Positions 42,404-51,307 are shown, counted from the first letter of the stretch. The stretch is 54,072 nt of DNA from an uncultured Eubacteriales bacterium (GCA_902789365.1 CADANQ010000007.1:1-54072), one strand, 5' to 3'. Made by a program: numbers and translations. Notes: generated by a model from the sequence alone, not told the origin.

Positions 42404-44473
42404 TCAGCGCGGACTTACGGACGTGAATACTCCGCTCCCGGTATCGAAATTCACATCCACCGAAAAACTGCTTTCCCCGGTCTTGTTCTTTAAAACAGCA
42501 ATCTCAAGCTCCCTTACGCGCCTGTTCCGCGCGGCTTCCAGCCTGGCCGCCTTCTCCCCCGGGTCCGTAAGACGCGCAAAATCGGTGCCGCGCACCGCGC
42601 GAAGATTCAGGCCCAGAATCACGTCGCCGGTAAATTCAATGATGCCGCTCTCCTTGAAGGAATCAAGCCTCACAGGCCCCATATAGCTCATTCGGTTCAG
42701 ACTGGAAATCAAAAACACACAAATGCCCTTGCGCATCTGCAATTGCCTCAGGCTCCGCGCAAAATCATCAATCTGCGCGCGTATTCCGCTGCCACCCGCA
42801 AACGGAATAATCTGCAGATAATCGATGAACACCACACAGGGCCTGTTTCTCTTTTCCGCGAAAGGTTTTCTTATATCGCTGAATTCCGCAAGGGTTTCCA
42901 AAAGGACCCTTTCATTGACGCATGACGCTCCGGAAGCAAAATGAATCCTGCCGAAAAAGTCTTCCTCTTCCGTCAGCGCCGTTATTTCGTCCCTTCTCTC
43001 CCCTTCCATAACGGATTCCGGCGTCATCTTCATCCCCGAGCGTTCGGTCATCTCCGTCGCGATAATCCTCGCCTGCAGATATGCTTCCTCCTGTTCAAAG
43101 GAAATATACATTACCTCCGCGCCGTCCGCTGCCGCATTCCTTGCGATACGCAAAGCAAGGCTGGTTTTGCCGATGCTCGGTTCGCTTCCCAGAAGCCATA
43201 TGCCTTTTCCGATCCCGCCCAGCCTTCTGTCAAGTTCTTCTATTCCCGTCAAAGCTCGGCCCGACATGCCTTCCCCGCGGATTCTGCCTTTTTTCCATGC
43301 CGTTCTGATATCCGTAAAAAGTCCTTTTGCCGCATCGGCTGATTCTTTGTCATGTTTTATTACATGTTCCGTCTCTTTTTCTGCTGCCTTTTTTTCATCA
43401 TCATTATCATTATCCTGCTTTTTCTTTTCCTTACTCTTTTTTTCGTACTCTTTTCTTTCCTCCTTTTCATTCTCTTCTTTATATACAAACTTATTTTCCT
43501 TTATTTCCACAGTGGGGGCAATAAGTCCATCCCTCTGATCGAACGAGCTGGAATCTGTTTCGTTTATATCCACAGGAAGGGGGGGAGCCGACGGGGATCC
43601 CGCTGATGGAACAAGACTCCGAACCGAGGCAAGGGCTTTTTCAATCGTCATTTCCCCGTAAGTTGTGTTTCCGCGCCTGCTGTCCCATTTAGGACGCATC
43701 AATCCGGAGGATCTGAAAGCAGCGTCGATCAGGGTTCGGTCCCCGCCGGCATAAAAAGCCAGGATATTGCAAAGGGCCTGATCCGCCTGACTTTGCGAAG
43801 CGTAACCTGACGCGGTTCCCTTATATAATAAAGAGAATTTATCGCCGTTTTTCGCTTTTTCCGCTCGTTTGACCAGTTCCTCCACGTCACGGGAAGCGAC
43901 ATACGCGACAGCAGCCGTATTCTGCTGCATGTTTTCGCGGCGATCTCTTTTCAGGTACTGTCTGTGAACGGAAGCAGCTTCTTTTGTTCTCTCCGAAAGA
44001 GGCTTTAAATCGCCGTATACATTCCCGGTCACGGTAAAATAACGGCGTTCGTCATACATTTCCACTTTGCCGTTTTTCCTGTCCTTTGGCGGAATCTTTC
44101 CGCGGGCATAAATATGAACGCCGGTGCCGGACGGCGACAGCTCCGTATAGCTGTCCATCATTCGGATGATTTCCGCCGCCCAGGGCTCCATTGTTCCGTC
44201 TTCGGAGATGACATGATCGAGATCGATGCCGAATATCCCGTCGCCCAGAACGAAGCCGAGACCGCGGTATGTATTGTTTTTACGCAGCACAGCCAGCGCG
44301 CGGTCGAATGTAGTCCACGTTTCGGGGTTTGTTATGTCGGCCATTTTCCCATTGACGCTCCAGGGAAGCTTTTCAAGCCGTTTACTGTAGACGTTTTCGA
44401 ACAGGGAGAAGAGAACCCATCGGGGCAAATCCTTCATTTCCTGTGGAATGTTGTCCGGAATAAAATCAGACAT
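42404..44473 (-). CDS. PrimPol-DnaB fusion: primase-polymerase with replicative helicase domain
   Basis: 689 aa from ATG 44473, where GGAGG sits 8 bases upstream; the open frame runs on another 77 codons without coding character. N-terminal PrimPol domain (about 1-190) with GIDLDHV (catalytic acids), SPSGTGVHIYA and RYFTVTGN; a helix-bundle domain typical of the NrS-1/RepA-primase class (QADQALCNILAFYAGGD, LMRPKWDSRRGN); a Lys/Glu-rich linker (about 310-375); then a DnaB/RecA-type ATPase (GSEPSIGKTSLA, VVFIDYLQIIPF). It combines priming and unwinding in one protein, as in plasmid and phage replicons. Confidence 0.9.
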   Translation of the reverse strand: MSDFIPDNIPQEMKDLPRWVLFSLFENVYSKRLEKLPWSVNGKMADITNPETWTTFDRALAVLRKNNTYRGLGFVLGDGIFGIDLDHVISEDGTMEPWAAEIIRMMDSYTELSPSGTGVHIYARGKIPPKDRKNGKVEMYDERRYFTVTGNVYGDLKPLSERTKEAASVHRQYLKRDRRENMQQNTAAVAYVASRDVEELVKRAEKAKNGDKFSLLYKGTASGYASQSQADQALCNILAFYAGGDRTLIDAAFRSSGLMRPKWDSRRGNTTYGEMTIEKALASVRSLVPSAGSPSAPPLPVDINETDSSSFDQRDGLIAPTVEIKENKFVYKEENEKEERKEYEKKSKEKKKQDNDNDDEKKAAEKETEHVIKHDKESADAAKGLFTDIRTAWKKGRIRGEGMSGRALTGIEELDRRLGGIGKGIWLLGSEPSIGKTSLALRIARNAAADGAEVMYISFEQEEAYLQARIIATEMTERSGMKMTPESVMEGERRDEITALTEEEDFFGRIHFASGASCVNERVLLETLAEFSDIRKPFAEKRNRPCVVFIDYLQIIPFAGGSGIRAQIDDFARSLRQLQMRKGICVFLISSLNRMSYMGPVRLDSFKESGIIEFTGDVILGLNLRAVRGTDFARLTDPGEKAARLEAARNRRVRELEIAVLKNKTGESSFSVDVNFDTGSGVFTSVSPR

Positions 44474-44573
44474 GGAGTGTACCTCCGTTTTACGGGACCC
44501 GCAGGTCGGAATCCTTCCTCCTGTGGAAATAAAAAAGTGAAGTTTTGTTACAGACAGAGACGAAATTGTTACA

Positions 44574-44608
44574 GACTTGTAAATACTTGCCGTATTTACA
44601 ATACTTGC
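44574..44608. promoter_or_regulatory. operator-like element shared with the polymerase operon
   Basis: GACTTGTAAATACTTGCCGT (44574-44593) matches GACTGTAAATAC...TTGCCGT at 23797-23820. Here it forms a 10-bp palindrome TTGTAAATAC-N5-GTATTTACAA (44577-44601) plus a direct repeat of ATACTTGC (44583 and 44601, 18 bp apart). It lies 100-135 bp upstream of the primase-helicase start. Confidence 0.65.
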
Positions 44609-44699
44609 AACAAGGGATGGAGACGGGGAAAAACAAGGCGTAATGGGCATTGAAAGGCCGTTCAGGGAATAAATGGTGTCTGGTTTAGTGCTGGGAAAA

Positions 44700-46107
44700 G
44701 TCATTTTTTGTTCGGGGTGAAGTCATGATTAATACATGCCTGAGTCATAAATAATGGGGGGATCTGTCATGTTTAATAAGGGGTAAAGAAGTTAAAAGCG
44801 GACAGAGAAGAGGATCGGGCAGAACCCCACAATGGAATTATAACAAAAATTTGTGACGAAAAAATAAAAAATATAAACGAAATAAAACGGAAATATTCAA
44901 ATATTTTCGAGGTTGTAAATAAGATATGAAAAAAAGGAAAATCTGCCGTAATAAAAACTACATACGGATATGTCATGTTTTGTGCGGGGATCGCAATGAT
45001 GGAATGTCATAAACAGTGCGGGGTAAAAAGAAGAAAAAGAGATAGAAGGATACAGCGGAGGCAGTATATGAATAAAAGATTACAGAAGTGTTTCACGTGA
45101 AACTATTCTCTGGCAGGATGTCATGTTTAGTGCAGGGAGAAGCATAAAAGATGTCATATTTAGTACGGGGAATTCAAACGGAGGAAAAAGAAAAGCCAAA
45201 ATAGAAAATAAGCCCGTAAACAGACAGTATTTGAGTGAAAAAACGGAGGAACGTCATGTTTTATTCAGGGTTATACAGTGATAAAAGTAAAGAGCCATGA
45301 ATAAAACATGACACATCATGATTATGTAACAATTTCTTAAAGAAAATGGGGTCGGAAGAATAGGGAGTCATATTTTATTCAGGGTAAATACCCTGTATAA
45401 AATATGATATCGGGATAAAAAGCATTACTTGTAATTAAACATGACGCAAATAGTCCGGGATATCCGATACGACGCCGTATGTCATCTTTAGTTCAGGGTA
45501 TCGTCAGAGATGAGCGTCATATTTAATACAGGGTAAAATGTGAATCAAGTCATATTTTATACGGGCATATGAATAAGCTATGTCATCTTTTATACAGGGA
45601 AAAAGAAAGCTGCTGCACAGCCTTACGGCAGAAAAGGAATAAAAAATGACAAGGCAGGGTCCCGCGTACAGAAAAAAAGAAAAAGGTAAATAAGGTCGAA
45701 ATAACTGGTATCGAGCCGTACGAAATCCGTGGTGACGGAAAGCGGGTCATAAAAAAAGGGGAAAAAGCGATGTGTCACAATTAGTGCGGGGGTAGAAGAG
45801 ACGTTATGTTCATTTGGATCGGCACATGTAAAAGGAAAAACATGAAGGGGGGTTTGTTGCCGGAACGGATAAGAGAAAAAAAACGGAAAAAACGAAAAAG
45901 CAGGCGTGTGTCATATTTAGTGCGGGTATAAAAAAGTAAAGAAACAAGGTATAATGCCGGTTACGGTGACTGAGAAAAGAAGGATGGAAAACGATGTTAA
46001 GAAAAGTGTGTCATGTTTAATGCATGGTATGCCGGATCGACGGAAAGAGAAGATGTCATGTTTTGTGCGGGCTATTGGGATGAAAGACCGTCATATTTTG
46101 TGCACCC
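44700..46107. repeat. iteron array (candidate replication origin)
   Basis: About 20 copies of GTCATRTTTWRTRCRGGG, mostly direct, three inverted (45295-45312, 45391-45408, 45428-45445). Starts include 44700, 44722, 44744, 44766 (exact 22-bp steps), 44972, 45006, 45120, 45153, 45253, 45367, 45481, 45516, 45549, 45582, 45774, 45910, 46010, 46055 and 46090. Gaps of 33-35 bp are common. Iterons are binding sites for plasmid initiator proteins. The region is AT-rich and non-coding; no DnaA box of the TTATCCACA type was seen. Confidence 0.85.
45089..45104. promoter_or_regulatory. parS-like site (Spo0J/ParB)
   Basis: TGTTTCACGTGAAACT matches the chromosomal parS consensus TGTTNCACGTGAAACA at all but the last base, with a perfect 14-bp palindrome core (45090-45103). 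It lies inside the iteron array. Confidence 0.85.
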
Positions 46108-46129
46108 GTAAAAAAACCCTTATATCTGC

Positions 46130-46157
46130 AAAAAAACCGTTCCCAGGAAGGGAACGG
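46130..46157 (-). terminator. terminator of the rep gene
   Basis: Minus strand: CCGTTCCC-N5-GGGAACGG stem followed by T7. Confidence 0.9.
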
Positions 46158-46196
46158 CTGAATTATGAATGCCATGAATAACAGAACGGAGCGATT

Positions 46197-47609
46197 TCAG
46201 CGGGAGGAATCGATCCTGCGGTCTCCCCCATCGCCTGTAAGGTCGATTTCAACGCTGTTATACTGCTTTCCTTTGATAATGTTAAAGTGATATCCCTTGA
46301 TCCAGTCCATCCTGATCCATGTGTCAAGAATCAGCTTGACGTCGTCACGGACGGCTTTTTTCTTGTTCCTTTCGGCGGTTCCGGTGATATTGCGCTCGTC
46401 AAGGTCCAGGGTGCGGTACAAAGTGGAGAAAAGAATGGTATGGCTTACTTTGGACCGGGTGTTCTTCATGGCGGAGATCCTGCGCCAAAGATATTTCTGG
46501 ACGATGAGGAAGTCGGTTGAAACGCGTTCAACGCCGTCGATTCGGAAAAGGGAGATATCGGAACGCGTAATCTGATGTTTAAGGAGGGCGTATTTTAGCA
46601 ACGTGGGGGTATGGATAATCTCAAGGCAATTGACTTCGGCGCCGTTCATCCTCACCTTGGTATATACGGACTGGATCAGGGCGCTTTCCTCGTGGAACTG
46701 ACGAAGATTGGCCCCCGGGCGGTTGTTGGTTTCATCAATAATCACATGGATGCGGCTGAGTTTGCGGAAGGATTGGGTAATCTGGTCCGTCTGTTTTCTG
46801 GAAATACGTGCGCTGTAATTGCCTGTCATTACATGATAGACCATGGACGGCGTGATATAGCGGTTTTTCCCTTCGGAAAAAAGGGTAAGAATGCTGTCGT
46901 GTACCATGCGGTCGTAATCGTTAAGGCGTTTGCCGGAAATTGTTATGCCTTCCCCTTCAAGAGCGTCGTAGTTGATGGAAAGGATGGTGTTGAAATCTCG
47001 TCCGGTATTGACGGAAACCTCATTGGACTCGGAACGGTGCTCCGGTGAAAAGGTATAATTGGATATGGAGTCTGTAGTGGACATAAACACGCTGGGATTG
47101 GTGGAGCGGGCCGATTGCGTCGATTGACGGGAGGCAGGGTCGATTCCCACATCTTCGATGGCGTCGGCAATGCGGTTTGTGTCCGAAAGCAGATTATTAA
47201 GATAAGTGACAGCATCCGTGTATTCGTTTTTACGATGCTGGCGGAGATAATCCAGGTGCAGCTTCAGTTGTTCGGTAATCAGTTCGTAAAGGGATGTACG
47301 GTCAAGAAGCTGGCTTCTGGTTTCTCTTGACAGATACTGCTCGTCCACAATGGCTGAAGCCCGGGACATAAAATCAGGCAGAATCTTATCAGGGGAATCT
47401 TCAAGAATCTCGCTGAAGGCACGTTTGCGCCCGCGATTGAGAAGCTCCAGCTTTTTTTTGTTGTATTCCCCAAGCTTGACGCCCTTTTCCTCGTCTACGC
47501 TGATAAAATCCTCGTCACCGGTCAGGGAGGAAACCAGATCGGCAAAATGAGCGGTAAGCATATCGAGCTCGCTCTGCTCGTCGGGGTTTAGTCTGATCAT
47601 ATCATCCAT
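46197..47609 (-). CDS. putative plasmid replication initiator (Rep)
   Basis: 470 aa from ATG 47609, after AGGAG about 12 bases upstream; an in-frame ATG 10 codons earlier (47639) also has an AAGGGG site. N-terminal half is helical and charged (ELDMLTAHFADLVSSL); the C-terminal half has winged-helix-like blocks (ILTLFSEGKNRYITPSMVYH, TDQITQSFRKLSRIHVIID, and VRDDVKLILDTWIRMDW). Position between the iteron array and parA and the arrangement with a terminator support an initiator role. No family assignment is certain; it could instead be another DNA-binding replication protein. Confidence 0.65.
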   Translation of the reverse strand: MDDMIRLNPDEQSELDMLTAHFADLVSSLTGDEDFISVDEEKGVKLGEYNKKKLELLNRGRKRAFSEILEDSPDKILPDFMSRASAIVDEQYLSRETRSQLLDRTSLYELITEQLKLHLDYLRQHRKNEYTDAVTYLNNLLSDTNRIADAIEDVGIDPASRQSTQSARSTNPSVFMSTTDSISNYTFSPEHRSESNEVSVNTGRDFNTILSINYDALEGEGITISGKRLNDYDRMVHDSILTLFSEGKNRYITPSMVYHVMTGNYSARISRKQTDQITQSFRKLSRIHVIIDETNNRPGANLRQFHEESALIQSVYTKVRMNGAEVNCLEIIHTPTLLKYALLKHQITRSDISLFRIDGVERVSTDFLIVQKYLWRRISAMKNTRSKVSHTILFSTLYRTLDLDERNITGTAERNKKKAVRDDVKLILDTWIRMDWIKGYHFNIIKGKQYNSVEIDLTGDGGDRRIDSSR

Positions 47610-47639
47610 CGGAATAAAACACTCCTGTCGGGGACTCAT

Positions 47640-48278
47640 ATCCCCTTGTATTTTACTATTGAAAGTCTTTTTAGGCAAGAAAAAACGAAACTTTGTAAGA
47701 TAAGGGCGATATATAAAATCCGTAGAAGTAGAGTGCATCAATATAAAAGGATTGACTTATAGATGAAAAATTTATAAGATAATAAATAAAATAATAAATA
47801 AATACAATAAGAAAAAAATTAATAAACAGAAGAATATTAAAAAAATCATTATTCGTAAGTGTATAAAGGGAGAACGAACGTATTGCTGCCTTGAGGAGTG
47901 AAGCATATGAATCTTCATACGATTATAAACAGATAAAGTTTCGGGTATGATGAAGCGAAACGATGTCCCGAACTCACCAGAAAGGAACGGGAAGGAATTC
48001 GTACCGGACCGGAAGTGTTGCCTGGACGGATGCAACCGGCATCAAAGACGAATTTGTAACACGCGCCGAATTTCCTTCATAATCAGGGTGGTTTGCGGAG
48101 GGTAAGGGTAACATTCGGTTAAGGTGCTGTAAGCAGAATTGATCACATTCAAAAAAAGAAAAAATGTGCGTACATGCGCTGTAATCTTTCAAGAGGAAGT
48201 CATGGCACATAAAGGACAAAGGGAAAATAACCAAATGAAGATAATAAATAATATAATAAATTAATAAACAAATTATAA
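47640..48278. other. AT-rich intergenic region upstream of rep and parA
   Basis: Very AT-rich runs (47760-47840 with tandem AATAAATAA; 48236-48280) without genes. It lies between divergent rep and parA and could serve as a DNA-unwinding region or hold the rep promoter. No iteron copy, tRNA or RNA gene was recognised here. Confidence 0.5.
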
Positions 48279-48339
48279 TTGACTCTATGTAAGAAATAAG
48301 TTAATATATAAATAAGCAAATATCTTAATAAGATATTTG
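48279..48339 (+). promoter_or_regulatory. parA promoter with operator-like palindrome
   Basis: TTGACT (48279-48284), 17-bp spacer, TAATAT (48302-48307), followed by a 23-bp palindrome CAAATATCTTA-A-TAAGATATTTG (48317-48339) covering the transcription start; candidate autorepression site. Confidence 0.75.
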
Positions 48340-48365
48340 AAAAGTTTGATTCAGAGGTGATTTTT

Positions 48366-49151
48366 ATGAGAATAATAGCTATAGCCAACCAGAAAGGCGG
48401 AGTCGGAAAAACTACGACCGCCCTGGCACTGGCAGCCGGTCTTACGGAAAAAGGGTATAAAGTTCTTGGCGTGGACACGGATCCGCAGTGTAATTTTTCC
48501 TCTACCAGCAGAGTAAAGGTTTCAGGCGTTCCGACCACTATCAATCTTCTTCTTAAGGATGCGGAAGCGTCTGAAGCGATACAGAAGTCACCGTCGGGAT
48601 ATGATGTGATCGCGGGTTCAAACGCGCTTTCCGCCGCGGAAAAAATGATTACGGAAACAGGCAGAGAGCACAGGCTGGAAGAAGCGCTGCAGGGGATTAA
48701 GGAAAAATATGATTTTATTATTCTTGATACGCCTCCTACGCTTGGTATTTTGACCATCTGTGCGTTTACCGCGGCGGACAGTATTATAATTCCAACCCTG
48801 GCTTCGTTTTATGCCGCGGCCGGAATCAATGAACTGAGCCACAGCGTGGAACAGCTGAAGCATTACAATATCAACCCGAATCTGAAGATTGACGGAATTC
48901 TGCTAACCAAATTCGATCCGAGAACGATTGTCGGACGAAAAATGAAAGAGATTACCGAACAGATCGGGGAGCATATCGATACAAGGGTTTTCAATACGGT
49001 GATCAGGTCTTCTGTTGTGGTTGACAGCGCGCAGGTTATGAAAACCAGCCTATTTGAATACGACAGAAATTCTACCGTGTCAAAGGATTATCTGGCTTTT
49101 ATTGAAGAATTGCTGAAAGGATATGAAGAAGATGGCATCAAGAAAGACTGA
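48366..49151 (+). CDS. parA: ParA partition ATPase
   Basis: 261 aa from ATG 48366 (AGAGGTGAT upstream; start MRIIAIANQKGGVGKTT). Deviant Walker A KGGVGKTT (10-17), motif A' DTDPQCN, Walker B FIILDTPPTL. It forms dynamic ATP-dependent filaments or gradients to segregate the replicon. The short N-terminus without an HTH places it in the small ParA (type Ib) branch; autoregulation is then usually done by the partner protein. It overlaps the RHH gene by 20 bp. Confidence 0.93.
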   Translation: MRIIAIANQKGGVGKTTTALALAAGLTEKGYKVLGVDTDPQCNFSSTSRVKVSGVPTTINLLLKDAEASEAIQKSPSGYDVIAGSNALSAAEKMITETGREHRLEEALQGIKEKYDFIILDTPPTLGILTICAFTAADSIIIPTLASFYAAAGINELSHSVEQLKHYNINPNLKIDGILLTKFDPRTIVGRKMKEITEQIGEHIDTRVFNTVIRSSVVVDSAQVMKTSLFEYDRNSTVSKDYLAFIEELLKGYEEDGIKKD

Positions 49152-49575
49152 TTTCAACACAGAAGATATTATGGGTTCACTGCTTGGAATGAACCGGCAT
49201 GATCAGGAAAAAGAGGAAGAAAGTAAAAAGGATACACCGGAGGTTCTGCCTCACGCGGAAACAAATTCGATACCGGCGGAAATAAAGAGAGAAGAAAAGA
49301 ATTTCGAAAAAAAGGATCCGATCCCCTACGATGAAGAACCTGAAAGCGAATATATTCCGATAGACAATATCAGAATACGCCGCAGGGATGAAAAGGATAT
49401 GAAGGTACCGGTAAGTTTCAGTCTGTCAAGAAAAACCGCAGAGCAGCTGAAACAAATCGCGTATGTGGAACGTTTGTCTTCCAGTGAAATTGTGTCGGGA
49501 CTGATTGAAGCATATATCCATGCCCATCAGGATGTTCTGACAGAATATCGTGATTTGTTGAACAGAAGAAAATAA
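49132..49575 (+). CDS. ParB-type RHH partition protein, small
   Basis: 147 aa from ATG 49132 (a start 9 bases earlier is possible). Charged, Glu/Lys-rich N-terminal half and a C-terminal ribbon-helix-helix region: VPVSFSLSRKTAEQLKQIAY, then SSSEIVSGLIEAYIHAH. This is the type Ib partner of small ParA rather than the large Spo0J-like ParB. It probably binds the centromere and represses the operon (inference); candidate sites are the palindrome at 48317-48339 and the AT-rich 49576-49682. Confidence 0.75.
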   Translation: MASRKTDFNTEDIMGSLLGMNRHDQEKEEESKKDTPEVLPHAETNSIPAEIKREEKNFEKKDPIPYDEEPESEYIPIDNIRIRRRDEKDMKVPVSFSLSRKTAEQLKQIAYVERLSSSEIVSGLIEAYIHAHQDVLTEYRDLLNRRK

Positions 49576-49682
49576 TATATTTGTTTATGAAATTTATTAA
49601 TTATTTAATACAATAATAATTTATTAAATTAACAGCTTGTCAAGACAACAAATTAATTAATAAATGTCACTGGGGGGTAAAG

Positions 49683-50339
49683 ATGGAACTGAAAAACAAA
49701 AAAATTCTCTTCCTGGGAGACAGTATCACCGCGGGTCACGGAACATCCGGTGAAGAGAAGTGGTTCACATCCTTGCTTTCAAAGCGTTACGGAGCCGTAT
49801 GTGTCAATTACGGAATCGGGGGAACAAGGATAGCAAGGCAGAAAAAGCCGTCGGAAAATCCGAATCATGACCTGGATTTTCCTCTTCGGGCGGAACATAT
49901 GGACGGGGACGCGGATATAGTCTGCGTCTTTGGAGGAACCAACGATTTCGGTCACGGAGACGCGCCGATCGGGAAGATGAGCGACCGAAGCGAATTCACC
50001 TTTTACGGAGCTCTTCATATTCTTTTCGCTTCACTGATCGAAAAATATCCTTCGGCGCTGATTTTTGTGATTACTCCTCTGCACCGGCTGGGAGAAGAAA
50101 ACCCGAGAGGAAACGGAAGCAAGGAAAAGGACGCGGTGACATTGGGAGAATATGTGGACATTATACGTCATGTTGCGGAATATTATTCACTGCCGGTGCT
50201 TGATCTGTATGCGATGTCAGGTCTTCAGCCTGCCGTGAAGGCGATTCGCGAAAAATATATTCCCGACGGGCTTCACCCAAACGACGAGGGACATCGTGTA
50301 ATCGCGGACAGGATCGGCGGTTTCCTTTCCGCGATATGA
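49683..50339 (+). CDS. SGNH/GDSL hydrolase
   Basis: 218 aa, no signal peptide. Block I FLGDSITAGHGT (nucleophile Ser14), block II GIGGTRIA, block III GGTNDFG, block V DGLHPNDEGH with the catalytic Asp and His. It would remove acyl or acetyl groups from carbohydrates or lipids. Substrate unknown. GGGGGG precedes the ATG; about 20 bp from the HAD gene, so probably one unit. Confidence 0.9.
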   Translation: MELKNKKILFLGDSITAGHGTSGEEKWFTSLLSKRYGAVCVNYGIGGTRIARQKKPSENPNHDLDFPLRAEHMDGDADIVCVFGGTNDFGHGDAPIGKMSDRSEFTFYGALHILFASLIEKYPSALIFVITPLHRLGEENPRGNGSKEKDAVTLGEYVDIIRHVAEYYSLPVLDLYAMSGLQPAVKAIREKYIPDGLHPNDEGHRVIADRIGGFLSAI

Positions 50340-50360
50340 CCGTCGGGAGGAGGAAAAGAT

Positions 50361-51245
50361 ATGAACAACGGGCGGCGTTCGAAGGAAAAAGTTCCTGTCC
50401 TTGCCATATGCTATGATTTTGACAAGACACTGTCTCCGAACGATATGCAGGCGCAGGGTTATATCCAGTCCCTTGGTTATGATGTACCGGAGTTCTGGGA
50501 ACAGAGCAACAGAGTCGCTTTCGCCAATGAGATGGACAGCAACCTGTCCTATATGTATAAAATGGTCAGGGAAGCCAGGGGACGCCTGATCTTCAACCGT
50601 AAAACGCTGATGGAATATGGGGCCAGGGTGTCCCTTTTTCCGGGAGTAACGGAATGGTTTGCCCGTGCCCGGAATTACGGAGAGGAACAGGGAGTCAAGG
50701 TTGAGCACTATATCATTTCCTCGGGTCTGAAGGAGATGATCGAGGGAACCGCGATTGCGGGCGAGTTTGAAAAGATCTATGCCTCTTCATTTTATTATGA
50801 TGAAACGGGCGTGGCGGTATGGCCGGCGCAGGTAATCAATTACACCACAAAGACGCAGCTGCTTTTCCGCATCGAAAAGGGCACGCTGGATGTCAACGAT
50901 CCGGAGGTCAACCGCTGGTTCCCGGAAAGCGAAATGCGGGTTCCCTTCCGCAACATGGTATATATCGGAGACAGTGAAACCGATATTCCCTGCATGAAGC
51001 TGGTGAACGTCAACGGCGGACACGCAATCGGTGTGTACGATCCGGAAACCGGAAATACGGACAGGGTAAGGCAGATGATGAGGGAAAACCGGATTAAATA
51101 CTTTGCTCCGGCGGATTATACACCGGGCTCTCAATTGGATACGCTGATCAGAACAATCATCCGTGCCACACGTGAGAGAGAAGCCCTGGAAAGCTGGCAC
51201 GACCGCAACGCCCGGGAGGCGGACGTCAAGCCCTCCGGTACCTGA
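50361..51245 (+). CDS. HAD-superfamily phosphatase
   Basis: 294 aa. Motif I YDFDKTLS (nucleophile Asp19, Asp21), motif II IISSG, motif IV IGDSETDIPCM. The cap region (about 45-110) resembles the C1-type cap of the phosphoserine phosphatase branch. Substrate not known. GGAGGAGG precedes the ATG. Confidence 0.9.
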   Translation: MNNGRRSKEKVPVLAICYDFDKTLSPNDMQAQGYIQSLGYDVPEFWEQSNRVAFANEMDSNLSYMYKMVREARGRLIFNRKTLMEYGARVSLFPGVTEWFARARNYGEEQGVKVEHYIISSGLKEMIEGTAIAGEFEKIYASSFYYDETGVAVWPAQVINYTTKTQLLFRIEKGTLDVNDPEVNRWFPESEMRVPFRNMVYIGDSETDIPCMKLVNVNGGHAIGVYDPETGNTDRVRQMMRENRIKYFAPADYTPGSQLDTLIRTIIRATREREALESWHDRNAREADVKPSGT

Positions 51246-51278
51246 AGGATATTAAAACAAATCACCTGAAGGCGGGTA

Positions 51279-51307
51279 TTCACGTTTTTCCGGCAATGAG
51301 GTATAAT
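51279..51307 (+). promoter_or_regulatory. promoter of the ADP-ribosylglycohydrolase gene
   Basis: TTCACG (51279-51284), 17-bp spacer, TATAAT (51302-51307), 38 bp before the start codon. Confidence 0.7.

Noticed and set aside
44700-46107. CRISPR array
   Set aside because: Repeats are short (18 bp), imperfect, irregularly spaced and partly inverted, with no cas genes; they fit plasmid iterons.
45954-46181. 75-codon plus-strand open frame in the iteron region
   Set aside because: It runs through four iterons, lacks a ribosome site and has no coding character (Lys/Arg-rich, mixed), so it is probably chance.
44474-48365. DnaA boxes
   Set aside because: No TTATCCACA or close match was seen in either direction, so a DnaA-driven chromosomal oriC is not supported here.
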